Part shown: positions 1 through 10,553 of the stretch, piece by piece | Layout: each line of letters starts with the position of its first letter | Position numbering within the stretch: the first letter of the stretch is position 1 | From: Hymenopus coronatus | Taxonomy: Eukaryota > Arthropoda > Insecta > Mantodea > Hymenopodidae | Length of the DNA stretch: 64,000 nucleotides | Reading direction: 5' to 3' | Assembly: GCA_030762935.1 (NCBI GenBank) | Contig: CM060900.1 | Coordinates: 113,711,620-113,775,619 of the forward strand | Notes under the pieces: generated by a model | Told to the model about the DNA's origin: nothing | Databases searched by the model: none | The model's input: only the letters and a program-made list of their open reading frames with translations | Made by a program: the position numbers and the translations under genes

Positions 1-275
1 AATCATCTGACTCCGGGATTCTTTGGCGGAGGTTCAAGGCTTGTGTGACTGCGCCAAGGAACATCGGATGCTTTATATCTGGAAATTTTCGAGTCCCTGT
101 TCATGTTTGCACCCGTGGATCTGTGCATGCATGGATGTTTTCGCCCTTCGAATCTCTCCCCTAATCCCTCTCTACCTTCCAGGGATCACTTACATTACAA
201 AGAGCCAAAATGAGCGATGAGCTGCTGTACCCCAGTGCATGAGGATCCCAAATACGATACTCTTCTCCAAAGGAG
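1..275. other. Unassigned flank
   Basis: No gene or repeat is recognised. A 65-codon frame at 23-220 has no recognisable domain or motif and is probably chance. Confidence 0.4.
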
Positions 276-558
276 CAGGTGGCTCAACTGTCCCGTATTT
301 GACGTTTGTAGGTATTCTTTTGTGCGTTTAAAGAGTTGAAGAACTTAACAGGGCTATTTAAAGTTAAAACCTACCAGTAAGGAACTGGTCGGAGCGATCT
401 TTATTTCCCCCTTTCATTGAGTACAATCTGATCACTGTCTCCGATGATAAGCAAGACTGGTAAAACGAAGGTCAGTTCCCTTCTTCCAAGTTCAACATCT
501 TTTTTAACGCACGAAGGGATATCGTACATGTCAAATATGGGGTAGTTGGGCCAATTGG
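276..558. mobile_element. MITE-G copy 1, short inverted-repeat DNA element
   Basis: The left end (276 onward, CAGGTGGCTCAACTGTCCCG) matches the reverse complement of the right end (about 490-558, ending GTTGGGCCAATTGG). The match runs about 70 bases and includes a shared TATTTGACNTGTA stretch and TTCTTTTGTGCGTTTAAAG / CCTTCGTGCGTTAAAAAAG. There is no coding capacity. Related copies lie at 40726-41933 and 46988-47287. The size of about 285 bp and the long terminal inverted repeats suggest a non-autonomous cut-and-paste transposon. The superfamily is not determined, and the left flank of this copy does not show the TA seen at the other copies. Confidence 0.65.
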
Positions 559-1692
559 TATAGATGTTTGAAATTCTTATTTAATATTAGAGTCTTGCAC
601 TGTTATATATTAATCAATTTTGTTTTATACTTTAGATGAATTTAAATAGCATCTCATCTCTAATGAAAGTGATTTTTTGGAGAATGTATGGTGTGACTCT
701 GAATAATCATTTGTAAGTAGTCTCAAAATCGACAGTTTGCAGCGCTCTAATATCTATCTTCGTCCTTTTCATTGCTCAACGGTGTTCACTGTCGTCTATC
801 GAAGACATTAATTCCCTTCCCCACCGGACAGAAAGACCAAGGTCATGGCGGATTCACAGAATCACAAGTGCATTGTGAAGTATATTCTACCATAAACATG
901 TGAACATTTCAGTAATACATTTTATGAAACTTGTTGGATATACAAAATAAGTCCAAGAGTAAAACAGGCTCTATTTGTTTTAAATCTTTCGTAGACTTAA
1001 ACAAGCAATAATGCTTTAAGGTATCGCAACAGAGTAACAACATAGATGTCCCACAGAAGCAAAGCTTTGGCGGCGAATCTACCGCCCATATATAATGTAC
1101 TGAAATACTTAGTTTGGATAGGTAACACTTAGAATAATAGATCATTAATTGTCTTTTCAAATAAGCTGTGGGGAGAACAAGGTCACGAAATTGCCGGATT
1201 GAGGTTCGGTACACACACAGTGTAACTATGACATGATGGAGTAGGCGTGATCTCAACAGCCTGTTTTGAAACCTGTTGCAATATCTGGTATTGCTCTCTG
1301 CCTGCTCTCGTCCAGTTCCTGCTAGTAGATAAACCAGTGAATACCGAAAGAGAGCGCAGATTGAAAAATGTCGAGAATACGAAAAGGTAGGTGTTCGTCA
1401 CTGAACAAACTTGTATTTCCAAAGAAAACTCGTATCCAATTTTTGGGCAGAGTACATCTTTTCTATCTATGTGCGCTGTACATTATATGCTAAGGAAGGT
1501 AAAAAACGATCCCAAATTTTAAGGTGCCGTGCTATTGCGGGACGATGAAAGTCACGATGATGCCTAAAAGAAATAGTACTCAAGAGCCCAGTTCGGGTTC
1601 TTAATTAGCTATATTCTGGATATGTATAGGTCTAACTGAAGTTGAACGTTTGTTTTCCTTGGTTATTTACAAGGGATTTACTGATTTAAGCA
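559..1692. other. Unassigned AT-rich stretch
   Basis: No supported feature. Two overlapping minus-strand frames (909-1256 and 1183-1422) show no recognisable domain. Confidence 0.4.
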
Positions 1693-1713
1693 ATGAAAAT
1701 CTTTTCAGAAAGT

Positions 1714-1726
1714 GATACAGAAGCTG
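1714..1726 (+). repeat. Target-site duplication, left copy
   Basis: GATACAGAAGCTG, repeated exactly at 1975-1987 on the other side of the SINE. Confidence 0.9.
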
Positions 1727-1974
1727 TGGCGGTGCCGTGGCAGAGTGGTTAAACCACTCGCCTCCCACCTAGGTAGCCCGGGTTCGATCCCAAGTGCCCG
1801 CATGTGAGACTTATGGACGAAACGGTTTCTGAGCGGGTTTTCTCAGGGTCCTCCGATTTTCCCCGTCGCTCATTCCACCAATTGACCGACCACTCGTTCC
1901 ACGTTCTTCATTATGCGGTTACGGAGCGTTCTGACCCCTGCCAATCCTACATACTGCGAGGTTAAGCCAACTAC
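1727..1974 (+). mobile_element. SINE-A copy, tail type II, full length
   Basis: tRNA-derived SINE. The head carries an A-box-like GGCAGAGTGGTTAAACC and a B box GGGTTCGATCCC, giving RNA polymerase III promoter structure. The body has the CGGGTTTTCTCAGGGTCCTCC block shared with the other SINE-A copies. The tail (about 1870-1974) differs from type I: it includes CCACTCGTTCCACGTTC and GTTCTGACCCC, as in the copy at 59034-59389. An exact 13-bp target duplication flanks it, so this is a comparatively recent insertion by LINE machinery. There is no poly(A) tail; the element ends near CCAACTAC. Confidence 0.9.
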
Positions 1975-1987
1975 GATACAGAAGCTG
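1975..1987 (+). repeat. Target-site duplication, right copy
   Basis: GATACAGAAGCTG, identical to 1714-1726. Confidence 0.9.
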
Positions 1988-2168
1988 AATATGTTGTTAA
2001 GAAGATGGCATCTTTAAAGAAAAGACAAACTGTAAATCGAGTGTGTGATATTGAGAAGCACACAAACAACCACTTTTTCCTGACTTTATATGAATCACCA
2101 AAACTACTACAAGAAGTATTAGAAAATGACGTAAAAATTGTGTGTAATATGTATAAGACTAGGTCCTA

Positions 2169-3507
2169 AACTCATAACACTGTATATAAAAAGCTTAACG
2201 TTTTTAGGACAGTTGCAATATTTTAGAAAGCTAAGAACTGCAAAAGAAGCTATTGTTGTACTACAGCAGTGTTTATGGAACTGAATAGTTTTATAACGGG
2301 TGTTTCAAATGTGTCTCTGCAGTGAGCTGAATGCGCTAGCACACTCACTCGTGACCTTTCAGTTGGTAACGGATCCCGCTAATTGTTGTTGGGAATGAAG
2401 ATGAGCTGAACTGAAATTGATAATAATTATTTACTACTATCACAGAAGATGTTAGAAATGCTTTTCTCATCCCTGTAGGCAGAGTTCGACTCATTTGTTC
2501 TTGTTTTGGACACTGCTTATGGTTTCCCGCGTAATACATAACTTGTGATTTCTTCCTTTAGTTAATTTTGTTTTCGGGTCTTTTACATTTATAAGAAGCA
2601 ATTTCGTTTTCTTACTAACAGCTCTATTTGCTGACTACATAGAAATGGTTGTTCCCTGTGCTGTTTTCCGTTTCATTTAGTGGGGCTTCTTAACATTACA
2701 TCTGAAATTTCTCCCAGTTTAGTATCTCAAAAGTTTAGGCCTACCGCTTTTCGGAGCATCATGTACAGGCCCAGTTTCACAGAATTTAGTAACTAAATCT
2801 ATCACGTACCGCGACAAAGATATACTGAATATGTAAAACGTTCAAGAAATTTACCTTTTACATTTTTAAAAACTTATCACCATCAAAGAATAGGTACGTC
2901 AACTTAAAAAGTTCTCTCTTCAATGATTAACATGCTGACTTCGCTTCACGAGCACAATCACACAGCATTGACTTAAATTACACAGTTCTCAGAAGGACAA
3001 ACCTGCTCCCCCTCCATAGTTCCGTCACCAACGTAATCACTGTTACAACCGTCCGAGTTCACTACGGAGACTCTTTTAAGGCATCGCATAATTACTATAC
3101 TATCTTCACACCAGAATAAGATGATTATTTACTATCGGAATATCCATATTTTGTCACTTTGGTTGTGACTGAGCATTCCTCAATAGAATTTCATAAAATT
3201 ACTCTTAAAATGGGTCAGTTACACTTTAAACTAGATTTTGAAGTTTTTACACAGTATTATAACTAAACATCAGATTTGCATGCACTAAGAACCCGAAAAA
3301 CATTCATGCATGTATGCTGTCAATTTTCAAAATATGCTCTATAATTTCGAATATGAACCAAGGTTGCACCAAAACTGTTACTGTAAGTATACGTTTTGGT
3401 GCTTACTATGTACATTTTCCTTAGATATATTCCGGTCGTTGCAATTTTATTTGCAGTATACAGTGGACGTTATCTGCAAAGGTTCAGGTGTAGGTTTATG
3501 ACGTTTA
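2169..3507. other. Unassigned AT-rich stretch
   Basis: No supported gene or repeat seen. The small frames at 2345-2539 (-) and 3310-3501 (+) have no recognisable domain. Confidence 0.4.
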
Positions 3508-3520
3508 GGTCCTGAGAACA

Positions 3521-3700
3521 ACAGCATGTGAGATTTGTGGTGGACAAAGCGGCGTAGGGGCGGGTTTTTTCCGGGTTCCCAGGCTTCCCCCGTCATTGCA
3601 TTCCACCGGCGCGCCATCTTCATTCAATGTATCACCAGTGTCATCGCCTGCAGTGCCATGGTAGTAAAAGCGGGCCTTGAACACTATAAAAAAAAAAAAA
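3521..3700 (+). mobile_element. SINE-A copy, type I tail, 5'-truncated
   Basis: It begins after the tRNA-like B box at GCATGTGAGATTTGTGG, continues through the CCGGGTTCCCAGGCTTCCCCC block and the type I tail (CACCAGTGTCATCGCCTGC, then AGTAAAAGCG), and ends in A13. Imperfect direct repeats flank it (GGTCCTGAGAAC at 3508 and GATCCTGAGAAG at 3701). This is consistent with 5'-truncated reverse transcription of a SINE RNA. Confidence 0.85.
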
Positions 3701-3712
3701 GATCCTGAGAAG

Positions 3713-4165
3713 GACCTTTACACATCAGTAGACATTACTGGGCAACATTTCAGGGTACTTACTAACTATGGGGAAATTTCTTCAGGAAGCTCAACATTTT
3801 ACTGTTGAAGATGTTTATCCACAGAGCAGGAAACGATAAATATTTCTCTAAAAGCTGCACAATTTACAGCATAACTTTATTTACTTGCACGTTTTGAGGA
3901 GTACTCTCAGGTAGAGCTGAATATTCATAGGAGTGACTCCATAATAAGAACTTTTTTTTTTGGCATCAATGTGTTTAAATTATTTTAAAGTTAAATAGTA
4001 AAAAATACGTGAATTATATGCGTGAACAAATAATTAAATACGCAGCAACATCGAAAACATGCAATTATATGCACCATAAAACTTTAATTACAAGCATAGA
4101 AGAAGAGATTTAAAAAATTAATTCCTTATCACAAATAAATAAAAACTAATTATGCATTTGGGAAG
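3713..4165. other. Unassigned AT-rich stretch
   Basis: Nothing recognised. Confidence 0.4.
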
Positions 4166-4169
4166 GTTG

Positions 4170-4355
4170 TTTCAGCCCAAAATATCCAATGCTATAGCCG
4201 GATTTGAACGACGGATCTCCTTTGAGTAGCTCTAACCACTGAGCTAGCATGCCAACGTGCTGGCACGGCACTAAATTCTCAAACTGACTCATGTTTTCCA
4301 GCTCCTGTCTGACACACGGCTATTGTAGAAAAAACAATTAATTCACATTTATTGA
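4170..4355 (-). mobile_element. SINE-F copy, minus strand
   Basis: On the minus strand a tRNA-like head is readable at about 4260-4195: GCTAGCTCAGTGGTTAGAGC (A box) and GTTCAAATCCGGC (B box). It is preceded by TTTGAGAATTTAGTGCCGTG. The same arrangement occurs on the plus strand at 4440-4655, giving an inverted pair. The tRNA-like part is not at the extreme 5' end, so the true boundaries are uncertain. Confidence 0.6.
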
Positions 4356-4439
4356 CCTCATACTTGGTTAACTATAGAGCCCGGGACTGGATACTTAGTT
4401 TGTAAGTCGCAATTGAGGTATGTCATACCGAATAATTTA

Positions 4440-4655
4440 AGATTTACTTGTGGTTTAACGGGAAAAAGCGGGAGTCAGTTGGAGAATTTAGTGTCGTGTC
4501 GACAGGCTGCAATTGTAGCTCAGTGGTTAGAGCAACTGGACGGAGACCAGTTCTAATCCCGGCTAAGGCAGGGCTTTTTTTGGTCTGACTCTAACCTTCC
4601 AGTTCCTATCCTACACACAACTGATGTGGAATAAACTATTAATTCATATAAATAT
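4440..4655 (+). mobile_element. SINE-F copy, plus strand
   Basis: TTGGAGAATTTAGTGTCGTG is followed by a tRNA-like TGTAGCTCAGTGGTTAGAGC (A box) and CAGTTCTAATCCCGGC (B box), then a tail CCAGTTCCTATCCTACACAC. It is inverted relative to 4170-4355. The upstream words CTTGTGGTTTA and AATGCGAG recur near 54006 and 56480, marking scraps of the same family. Confidence 0.6.
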
Positions 4656-5779
4656 GCATTTGTGTACAAATCCGATGTCCAGTTATTAAAAAAGTGCTCC
4701 ATTATAAAGTAATAATTCAAACTTCGTATAACTGTGACTCTGAATGTACAAATTGTGACTCTGATCCCTTTTCCCGTGTGGTTTATCATAAGATTTCTGG
4801 TGGTAGTAACCATGATGGATAAGAAAAGGAGAACGTGCAAGAAATGGAAAGAAGGTGGAGAGTAACAGGCAAGAAAGAACAACAGAAATAAGTAATGAAG
4901 GACAAGCGAATATATGAATGAACTGAGAAAAACTGCGGCAGTAGACATGGAATATAATGAATGTAATATCATTACGTACCATGACGAGTCCACAGTAGCA
5001 TCGGAGATGACGCATGTTGTGCTTTTGTTTTGTTCGTTCATCTCAGACAGGAGCAGGGTGTGGTGTGGGAGCGGATGTTGATTCTTCATTCATTCATTTG
5101 ACGGTTTATTCAAGGATCAGCTCCTTGTGGCGTCATCACAAGATATGACTGTCTCCCGAAAAACAATATCTATTATTACCGTTATGTGTTCAAATGGAGA
5201 CGGACGGGAAACTGTTACCGCATTGTACTATTAATCCTAGAAGTTTCTCAGATGCCGATTTGAATATAACCGCACATTAATAGAAAGAATATTTTGTGCA
5301 GCGAAAATCTCACCACCTAGCGCTATACTGTGGTATCATTCAAAAACACCTAAATATTTTACCTCGTCTGAATAACTGTGTCACAAATCTCGTTGTAGAA
5401 ACTAGAGCATAGTCCAGCTGTGTCTTCCATTCCTTGTGGCAGTGCTACTGATTTCCTTCCAAAGAAATTCGCCCAGAAAAAACAGGGAGGCACCACACTA
5501 CCATAATACAGTGCCTTTGTTTTATGCCAAGGCCGCGGATCACTCAAATGCGTAGTGCATCATTCTAAATGCACGAAACATTATCTGAGAAATTATCTAT
5601 AATTCAAAACATTCGGCTCTTAAGCCCTACTTAAGCCCAGGCTGAGCAGATAAAGTTTTGAGTACTGTTCAATTATCTTCGTTACCTTTCAAGACAGATG
5701 AAACTGTTATTGAACTTTATTGTTCGTCATATCTGGATCTCTCAGCACGCGAAATCTGCGCACCCATACCCCTAACACC

Positions 5780-5780
<1 letters not shown>
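4656..5780. other. Unassigned stretch
   Basis: No supported gene. The 178-codon minus frame at 4553-5089 begins inside a SINE, is hydrophobic and low in complexity (many Leu, Ser, Phe), and shows no family motif. I treat it as chance. Confidence 0.4.

Positions 5781-5781
<1 letters not shown>

Positions 5782-5841
<60 letters not shown>
5782..5841 (+). repeat. (CA)n microsatellite
   Basis: An uninterrupted AC/CA run of about 60 bases. Confidence 0.98.
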
Positions 5842-5842
<1 letters not shown>

Positions 5843-6994
5843 GAGAGAAACTATATGGCTTGTGCACACAGACACATCCTTATTTAAGAATACATATCTC
5901 TGAAAATTAAAAAATCACAATCTCAGGCCGATTCATTTGAAATTTAATTACATAAGTGGGGGTTTCAATATAATATTTAGATAAAGTTTCATGCGTATTT
6001 CTCAATTATTTCCAAGATATTAATTTTTATTGTCTTGAAAAATGGTTCCAATTGATAAAATTACTTTTTGAAAAAATATTTTAGCGACGAATTATTTAAG
6101 AGTATACAAATACATTTTAAGGATCACTTTTGTTATCCTATAGGTTTGGGAAAAAATAAATGTTAAATATGAGAATTAAATCTTTTACTTAAAAATTTAC
6201 ACAATATACTATTGTTTAATAAGATCACAACAAACCATATTAACAAAAATTTATTTCACCATGATTTTTCCTGTTATTTATAAGATGGTATACAAAACTT
6301 TATTGACTTACATCAGCATCATGTGGGCCAATTTAAAAATGCGAATGTGCCAAGAAATGAAAACCCATGAAAAAAACAAAAAAAAAACAAAAAAAAAACA
6401 TAACGCTAAAACAACGGTGTTACTGACCTGATGCTGTTTAAAGTATTCAGTGCATGTACCTCCTGTTTCTCTTCTGCAGCTAATTTAGTAATTTAAGATT
6501 CCGTAGGCTCCCTTTGAATGGTCGGTTCATCTTTATATGAGGAAAACTTATTCGTTTGAATATATTCTTAGAGGGATTTAGGCTTACATGCAGACACTGA
6601 ACTCATTATATGGCATGCCTTAAAACATGGTATGGCTATGAAACATGGAACAAAAGCAGAAGGTTTTTAGTGTTTGATAACAATAAAATCCATCTGCATG
6701 AATTTTAGCAAATTTCACAAATAGGTATCCTTTTAATATCAGTGCCGAGTTATAAAGCACAGCTTCCCCTAAAATATGCGAAAATGTTATAACCTTACTT
6801 AGTAGTGTGTAGAGGTTATGCTCTTTTTTATGAAGTGGTATAAAATTCACAATATAAATCAGCGGCTACAGTGCAATATTAAAAAAAAAACACTGGTATT
6901 TAAAATAAAAATAGATATTATGTCTACAATAAAATACATATCAAATTAAAGGGGTAAATTCTAATTTACAAGGCCGTGCAAAACATTAATCACA
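5842..6994. other. Unassigned AT-rich stretch
   Basis: Low-complexity A-rich runs occur near 6367-6400 and 6880. No coding or repeat family is recognised. Confidence 0.4.
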
Positions 6995-6995
6995 T

Positions 6996-7815
6996 AAGGA
7001 AAAGTGCAAAACAAGGATCTGCATTGTCGCCAATACACTTTATTGTATACATACAAAGAACGCTAAATGTAGTTATTGAGGAAATAGCCATGGGTATAAA
7101 ACTAGAGACTTAAAATTAACATGCTCCGACACACACTAAGAAATGATTAGAACTAAAACATTACTAAATCGAAAACAAGCGTTGGAATTGTAGGAAACAG
7201 GTACATAATAAAACACAAATTAGATTAAATGCAAATTGTTGGATTAAACTAAAGAATTTACATACAGCAAAGCAACAGCTGACGGAAGAAACAAAGGATA
7301 CCTTATTAATAGAATATGTTGAGCAAAACTTACCTTCTGTAAGAAAAATATATTATTTACATCCAGTAGCATTAGCTTAGAAATTAGAAAGAATTTGTGG
7401 AAAGATATGTATGAAGTATAATGTTAAATGGATGTGAAATTTGGTCAAAACTAACATCAGAGGGAAGAAGAATAGAAGCTTTTTCAGCATAGTGCTAAAG
7501 AAAAATGCTGTAAATTAGTTGGTCTGATAAAAATGCCAATGATTTTTGTGAGAGAGCAAAAGCAAAAGAGAAATTTGGAAAATAATAAGAAAAAGAGGAA
7601 TAACATTTTTTCACGTGTTATAAGACACGAAAGTATTCTGAAAATTACAATCGAAGGTATAATTGAAGATAAGCAAAGAGCGGCAAGACTACAATAGATG
7701 GAGCAATTTAAGAACGGCATGAACTGCATAACGTATGCAAAATTAAAGAGGGAGACACAAAGAAGTTCAAAATGGAGAATCGCTGCAAACCAATCCAAGG
7801 ATTGATGACTAAAGA
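6996..7815 (+). pseudogene. Decayed RTE-like LINE, reverse transcriptase to C terminus
   Basis: Translating across frames gives a recognisable series. Near 7010-7110 it reads KQGSALSPIHFIVYIQRTLN followed by VVIEEIAMGIKL, which is the RT block B region (family QGCPLSPILFN). Near 7415-7460 it reads MLNGCEIWSKLTSEGRR (family LYGCETW). Near 7480-7570 there is IEAF and then ISWTDKITNDFVRERAKAKR-like sequence (family KISWTDKITNEEVLRR), and a C terminus ending near 7810. The YADD box is not preserved. Numerous stops and frameshifts mean it is dead. The C-terminal CETW...EVLRR pattern is typical of RTE-type elements of invertebrates. Only the 3' third of the element remains. The clade assignment is an inference from motifs. 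Confidence 0.75.
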
Positions 7816-9180
7816 AAAAAAAAATCTCCTTTTTAAGCAATTTTGTTACCAGTGAGGCACTGCAAAAGTTATTAAGTATTGGATAAATGGTTGGTAAACC
7901 TACAATATGATGAATAGATGTGCAAACGAAGTGAATGTTGTGAAATAAATACAGCTTGAATACATAAATACTGTTTTTATATGCAGATGAAATGTTATTG
8001 TTATTTTAAACATACCAGCAATAAGTGCCATTATTGACTGATTCGTGCCAAAATTGCAATTGCCGGAAACATAGGTTCAGGTGCAACATTCCATAGTTAA
8101 CAAACTTCGGAATTAGTGGACTGGGGCAGACTTGATTACAGTTAATATGGATAATGTGGACATGGGATTCCGTACCGTCCTGCATATACACTTAAATCAA
8201 TATTCACTACTTTTAACGCGTCTGCTTGGATGACATATCGTGATAGTTCTTATTAGCAGACTATTCCAACTCGACTCGTCTGAGTCAGAGTAGTTACGAG
8301 TGCTCAACCAGAGACTTCGGTGCTGGCAGGAGGGAGAATGTGGTAGTCAATATTGGCGTAGGTCGTAGCACATTGCTTGCTCTTCCTGACCGTTCATTCC
8401 ACGTTTTGATTCAGTCATAACGATAGCTGTACCTCAATGACTGGCGATATTGTATATTGTATGCAGACCTATGCGACTCACTGCTCTTTTGGCGCGTACC
8501 CAAGCTGTAGTAGCCTGCCTTACAACGTTACCTAAAGGAGGTGTTTTCTATGAAGAAATGTTTGCACGATACGTTAATCTGAGTGAAGAATATGGCAGTA
8601 ATCTCATCAGAACTGAAATGCGTGATATTGTTGTTTAGAAAATAGGTGCAGAGTACCACTTTAAGGGTATACACACGTGAAGTTTTTGAATCTTACTTCA
8701 AGTAACACATCTAATAATTAGCACGTATACTCATTTTCACTGCAGCAACTCCAGTAGTTTTCAAATTGTCAATTATTTAATTAGTTATTCTAATGTAAAC
8801 AAATATGATCCATGGGTGAGAAACCTAAAGTTCGTTTATAAATACATAGTTTGTGTCTAACAAGAATGCTAAAGAAATATTGAAAACAGATTTTGTATTG
8901 ATGCTTTAGTTTTTGAGGAAAAATGATAAACCTGTAAGAAACAGTAGATTTCGCTAACTTTAGTATAGGGTGCTTGTAATGTTCACGCACTGAGGGTTTT
9001 ATTAATTTTTTCTCAGATTTTATTTCAGATTCAAAGTGAATTGATTTGCATATTTATTGCACATATCTTTACATACTTGAAACCAATTCTAACCCCATTT
9101 TTAAGAATCTCTCAATCTCCGAGGACAAAAATGACATGCCAGTAAACCATTTTGCGCACATTACTTTAGCGACGTTCCTG
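7816..9180. other. Unassigned stretch
   Basis: No supported gene. A modestly GC-richer part at about 8210-8640 contains a 62-codon frame (8450-8638) with no recognised motif. The remainder is AT-rich. Confidence 0.4.
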
Positions 9181-9229
9181 TTTTAAGCAAGTGTTGAAAA
9201 TTGACACTATTTTCTTCCAAACACAAAAT
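9181..9229 (+). repeat. Direct repeat flanking the Tc1-like element, left
   Basis: About 45 bases similar to 10506-10553 in the same orientation: AGCAAGTGTTGAAAATTGAC versus AGCTAGTGCTGAAAATGACC, then ATTTTCTTNNAAAC in both. It runs directly into the inner part of the left terminal repeat. Confidence 0.55.
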
Positions 9230-10478
9230 AATGGAAACACTCCAGTTTCAGACATATTATTAGAAGAGGTTGCCTACCCTGAAGTTCTAATTAGATCTGC
9301 ATTCTCTTGTTTGTGAGTACAAAGTGGATATAGTAGAACTGTTTTCCAGCATTATTATTGTTTCAGGTGTGCTGCAAGTGTAAACCATTGGACAATGAAA
9401 GACCTTTCTGATTTTCAAAGAGGGCAAATTGTTGGTGCCCGGCTAGCAGGAGCTACAGTGACTCAAACTGCCAATCTATTAAATATTGCAAGAAGTACAG
9501 TTTCTAAGGTTATGTCAGCATACTTGTCAAAAGGTAAAACATCTTCTGCAAAAAGTAACAGTGGCCGCAAACAGAAGTTAAACGACAGAGACAGGAGAGC
9601 CTTAAAGAAGATTATATTAAGAAATCGTAAAACTACTGCAGATAAAGTGACAGCAGAACTGAATACATGTGTCAGTCAACCTGTTTCTATCAGAACTGTG
9701 AGGAGAGAGCTTCACAAGTTCGGATTACATGGCAGAGCAGCAATTGCCAAACCACTAATCACACAGACTAATGCAACAAAGCGAAAACAATGGTGCCATG
9801 AACATAAGACTTGGACAGTTGATAACTGGAAACATGTGATATGGTCTGATGAATCATCATTCAGACTTTTCCCTACCTCTGGCAGAGTATATGTTTGGAG
9901 AACACCTAAAGAAGCTTATGATCCTGACTGTTTAATGCCTACTGTTAAGCATGGTGGTGGGTCAGTCATGGTTTGGGCTGCAATATCTTGGTTTTCTGTA
10001 GGTCCTATCATAACACTGACTGGTAAAGTGACTGCTAATGTCTATAAGGGAATTCTTGGGGACCATGTGCACTCTATGGTGCAAACATTGTTTCCTGCAA
10101 GCAATGCAATATTCCAAGATGACAATGCACCTGTTCATACTGCTGGATGTGTAGCAGAGTGGTTTGAAGAGCATGAAGATGAAGTAAACATCTTCCATGG
10201 CCAGCTCAATCTCCAGATCTGAACATTATTGAGCCCAGTGGGATGAATTGGAAAGAAGAGTGAGGGCGAGATTTCCTCCTCCTTCATCCCTTAAGGAGCT
10301 TGAAACTATTATTCATGATGAGTGGTATAAAATACCTCTAGTAACAATTCATGCACTGTATGGATCAATTCCACGAAGGATTGAAGCTGTTTTGAAAGCA
10401 AATGGTGGAGCAACACCATATTAATAAAGTGTTTGTTCATTTCAAGAGGTGTTTCCATTATTTTGTCTACCCCCTGTA
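9223..10478 (+). mobile_element. Tc1-like DNA transposon
   Basis: The element has inverted terminal sequences: ACAAAATAATGGAAACAC at 9223-9240 and its exact reverse complement at 10449-10466. The right end continues outward as CTACCCCCTGTA, so a full terminus would read TACAGGGGGTAGACAAAATAATGG. The outermost 12 bases are not found at the left, where unrelated or duplicated flank abuts. The TA at 10477-10478 is the expected target dinucleotide on the right. A disrupted transposase gene fills the interior. Confidence 0.85.
9395..10424 (+). pseudogene. Tc1/mariner transposase, disrupted by two frameshifts
   Basis: DDE transposase that would cut and paste the surrounding element. The ATG at 9395 begins MKDLSDFQRGQIVGARLAGA, the usual start of Tc1-type helix-turn-helix DNA-binding regions. 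A GRPR-like SGRKQKL lies at residues 56-62, and a second helical region spans about 85-112. The catalytic domain has WSDESSF (D152) and QDDNAPVH (D243). The intact frame stops at 10222. The third acid lies in another frame at NIIEP (GAG 10231-10233), preceded by the conserved PWPAQSPDLN at about 10195-10224. Frame changes near 10186-10190 and near 10236-10241, each equivalent to loss of one base, separate three segments; the last ends at TAA 10422. With one base missing, D243 to E has 36 intervening residues rather than the 34 of classical Tc1. It is non-functional as it stands but little decayed. Confidence 0.9.
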
Positions 10479-10505
10479 CATGTTCTGCAGTATTTTTATT
10501 TAAAT

Positions 10506-10553
10506 GTTTTACAGCTAGTGCTGAAAATGACCACCATTTTCTTGTAAACAAAA
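10506..10553 (+). repeat. Direct repeat flanking the Tc1-like element, right
   Basis: Partner of 9181-9229 in the same orientation. It overlaps the start of the Penelope-like coding remnant. Confidence 0.55.

Larger units (their letters stand above)
1693..2168 (+). pseudogene. 70-codon open frame of unknown origin, split by a SINE
   Basis: If the SINE at 1727-1974 and one copy of its 13-bp target duplication are removed, a single frame runs from an ATG at 1693 through 1726 and resumes at 1988, ending at TAA 2166-2168. It is about 70 codons long, rich in Lys, Glu and Asn, with a charged start (MKIFSESDTEAEY) and an end KIVCNMYKTRS. There is an in-frame stop just upstream of the ATG. A TTTTCAG sequence at 1702-1708 could be a splice acceptor. 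I do not recognise the protein. It could be an old exon, a fragment of a transposon protein, or chance; 70 codons in AT-rich DNA is suggestive only. Confidence 0.25.

Noticed and set aside
4553..5089. 178-codon minus-strand frame, hydrophobic
   Set aside because: It starts in a SINE tail, overlaps a second frame, has low-complexity Leu/Ser/Phe content and no recognisable family.
5658..5903. 81-codon frame with an HTHTHT core
   Set aside because: Driven by the CA microsatellite; the flanking residues show no motif.
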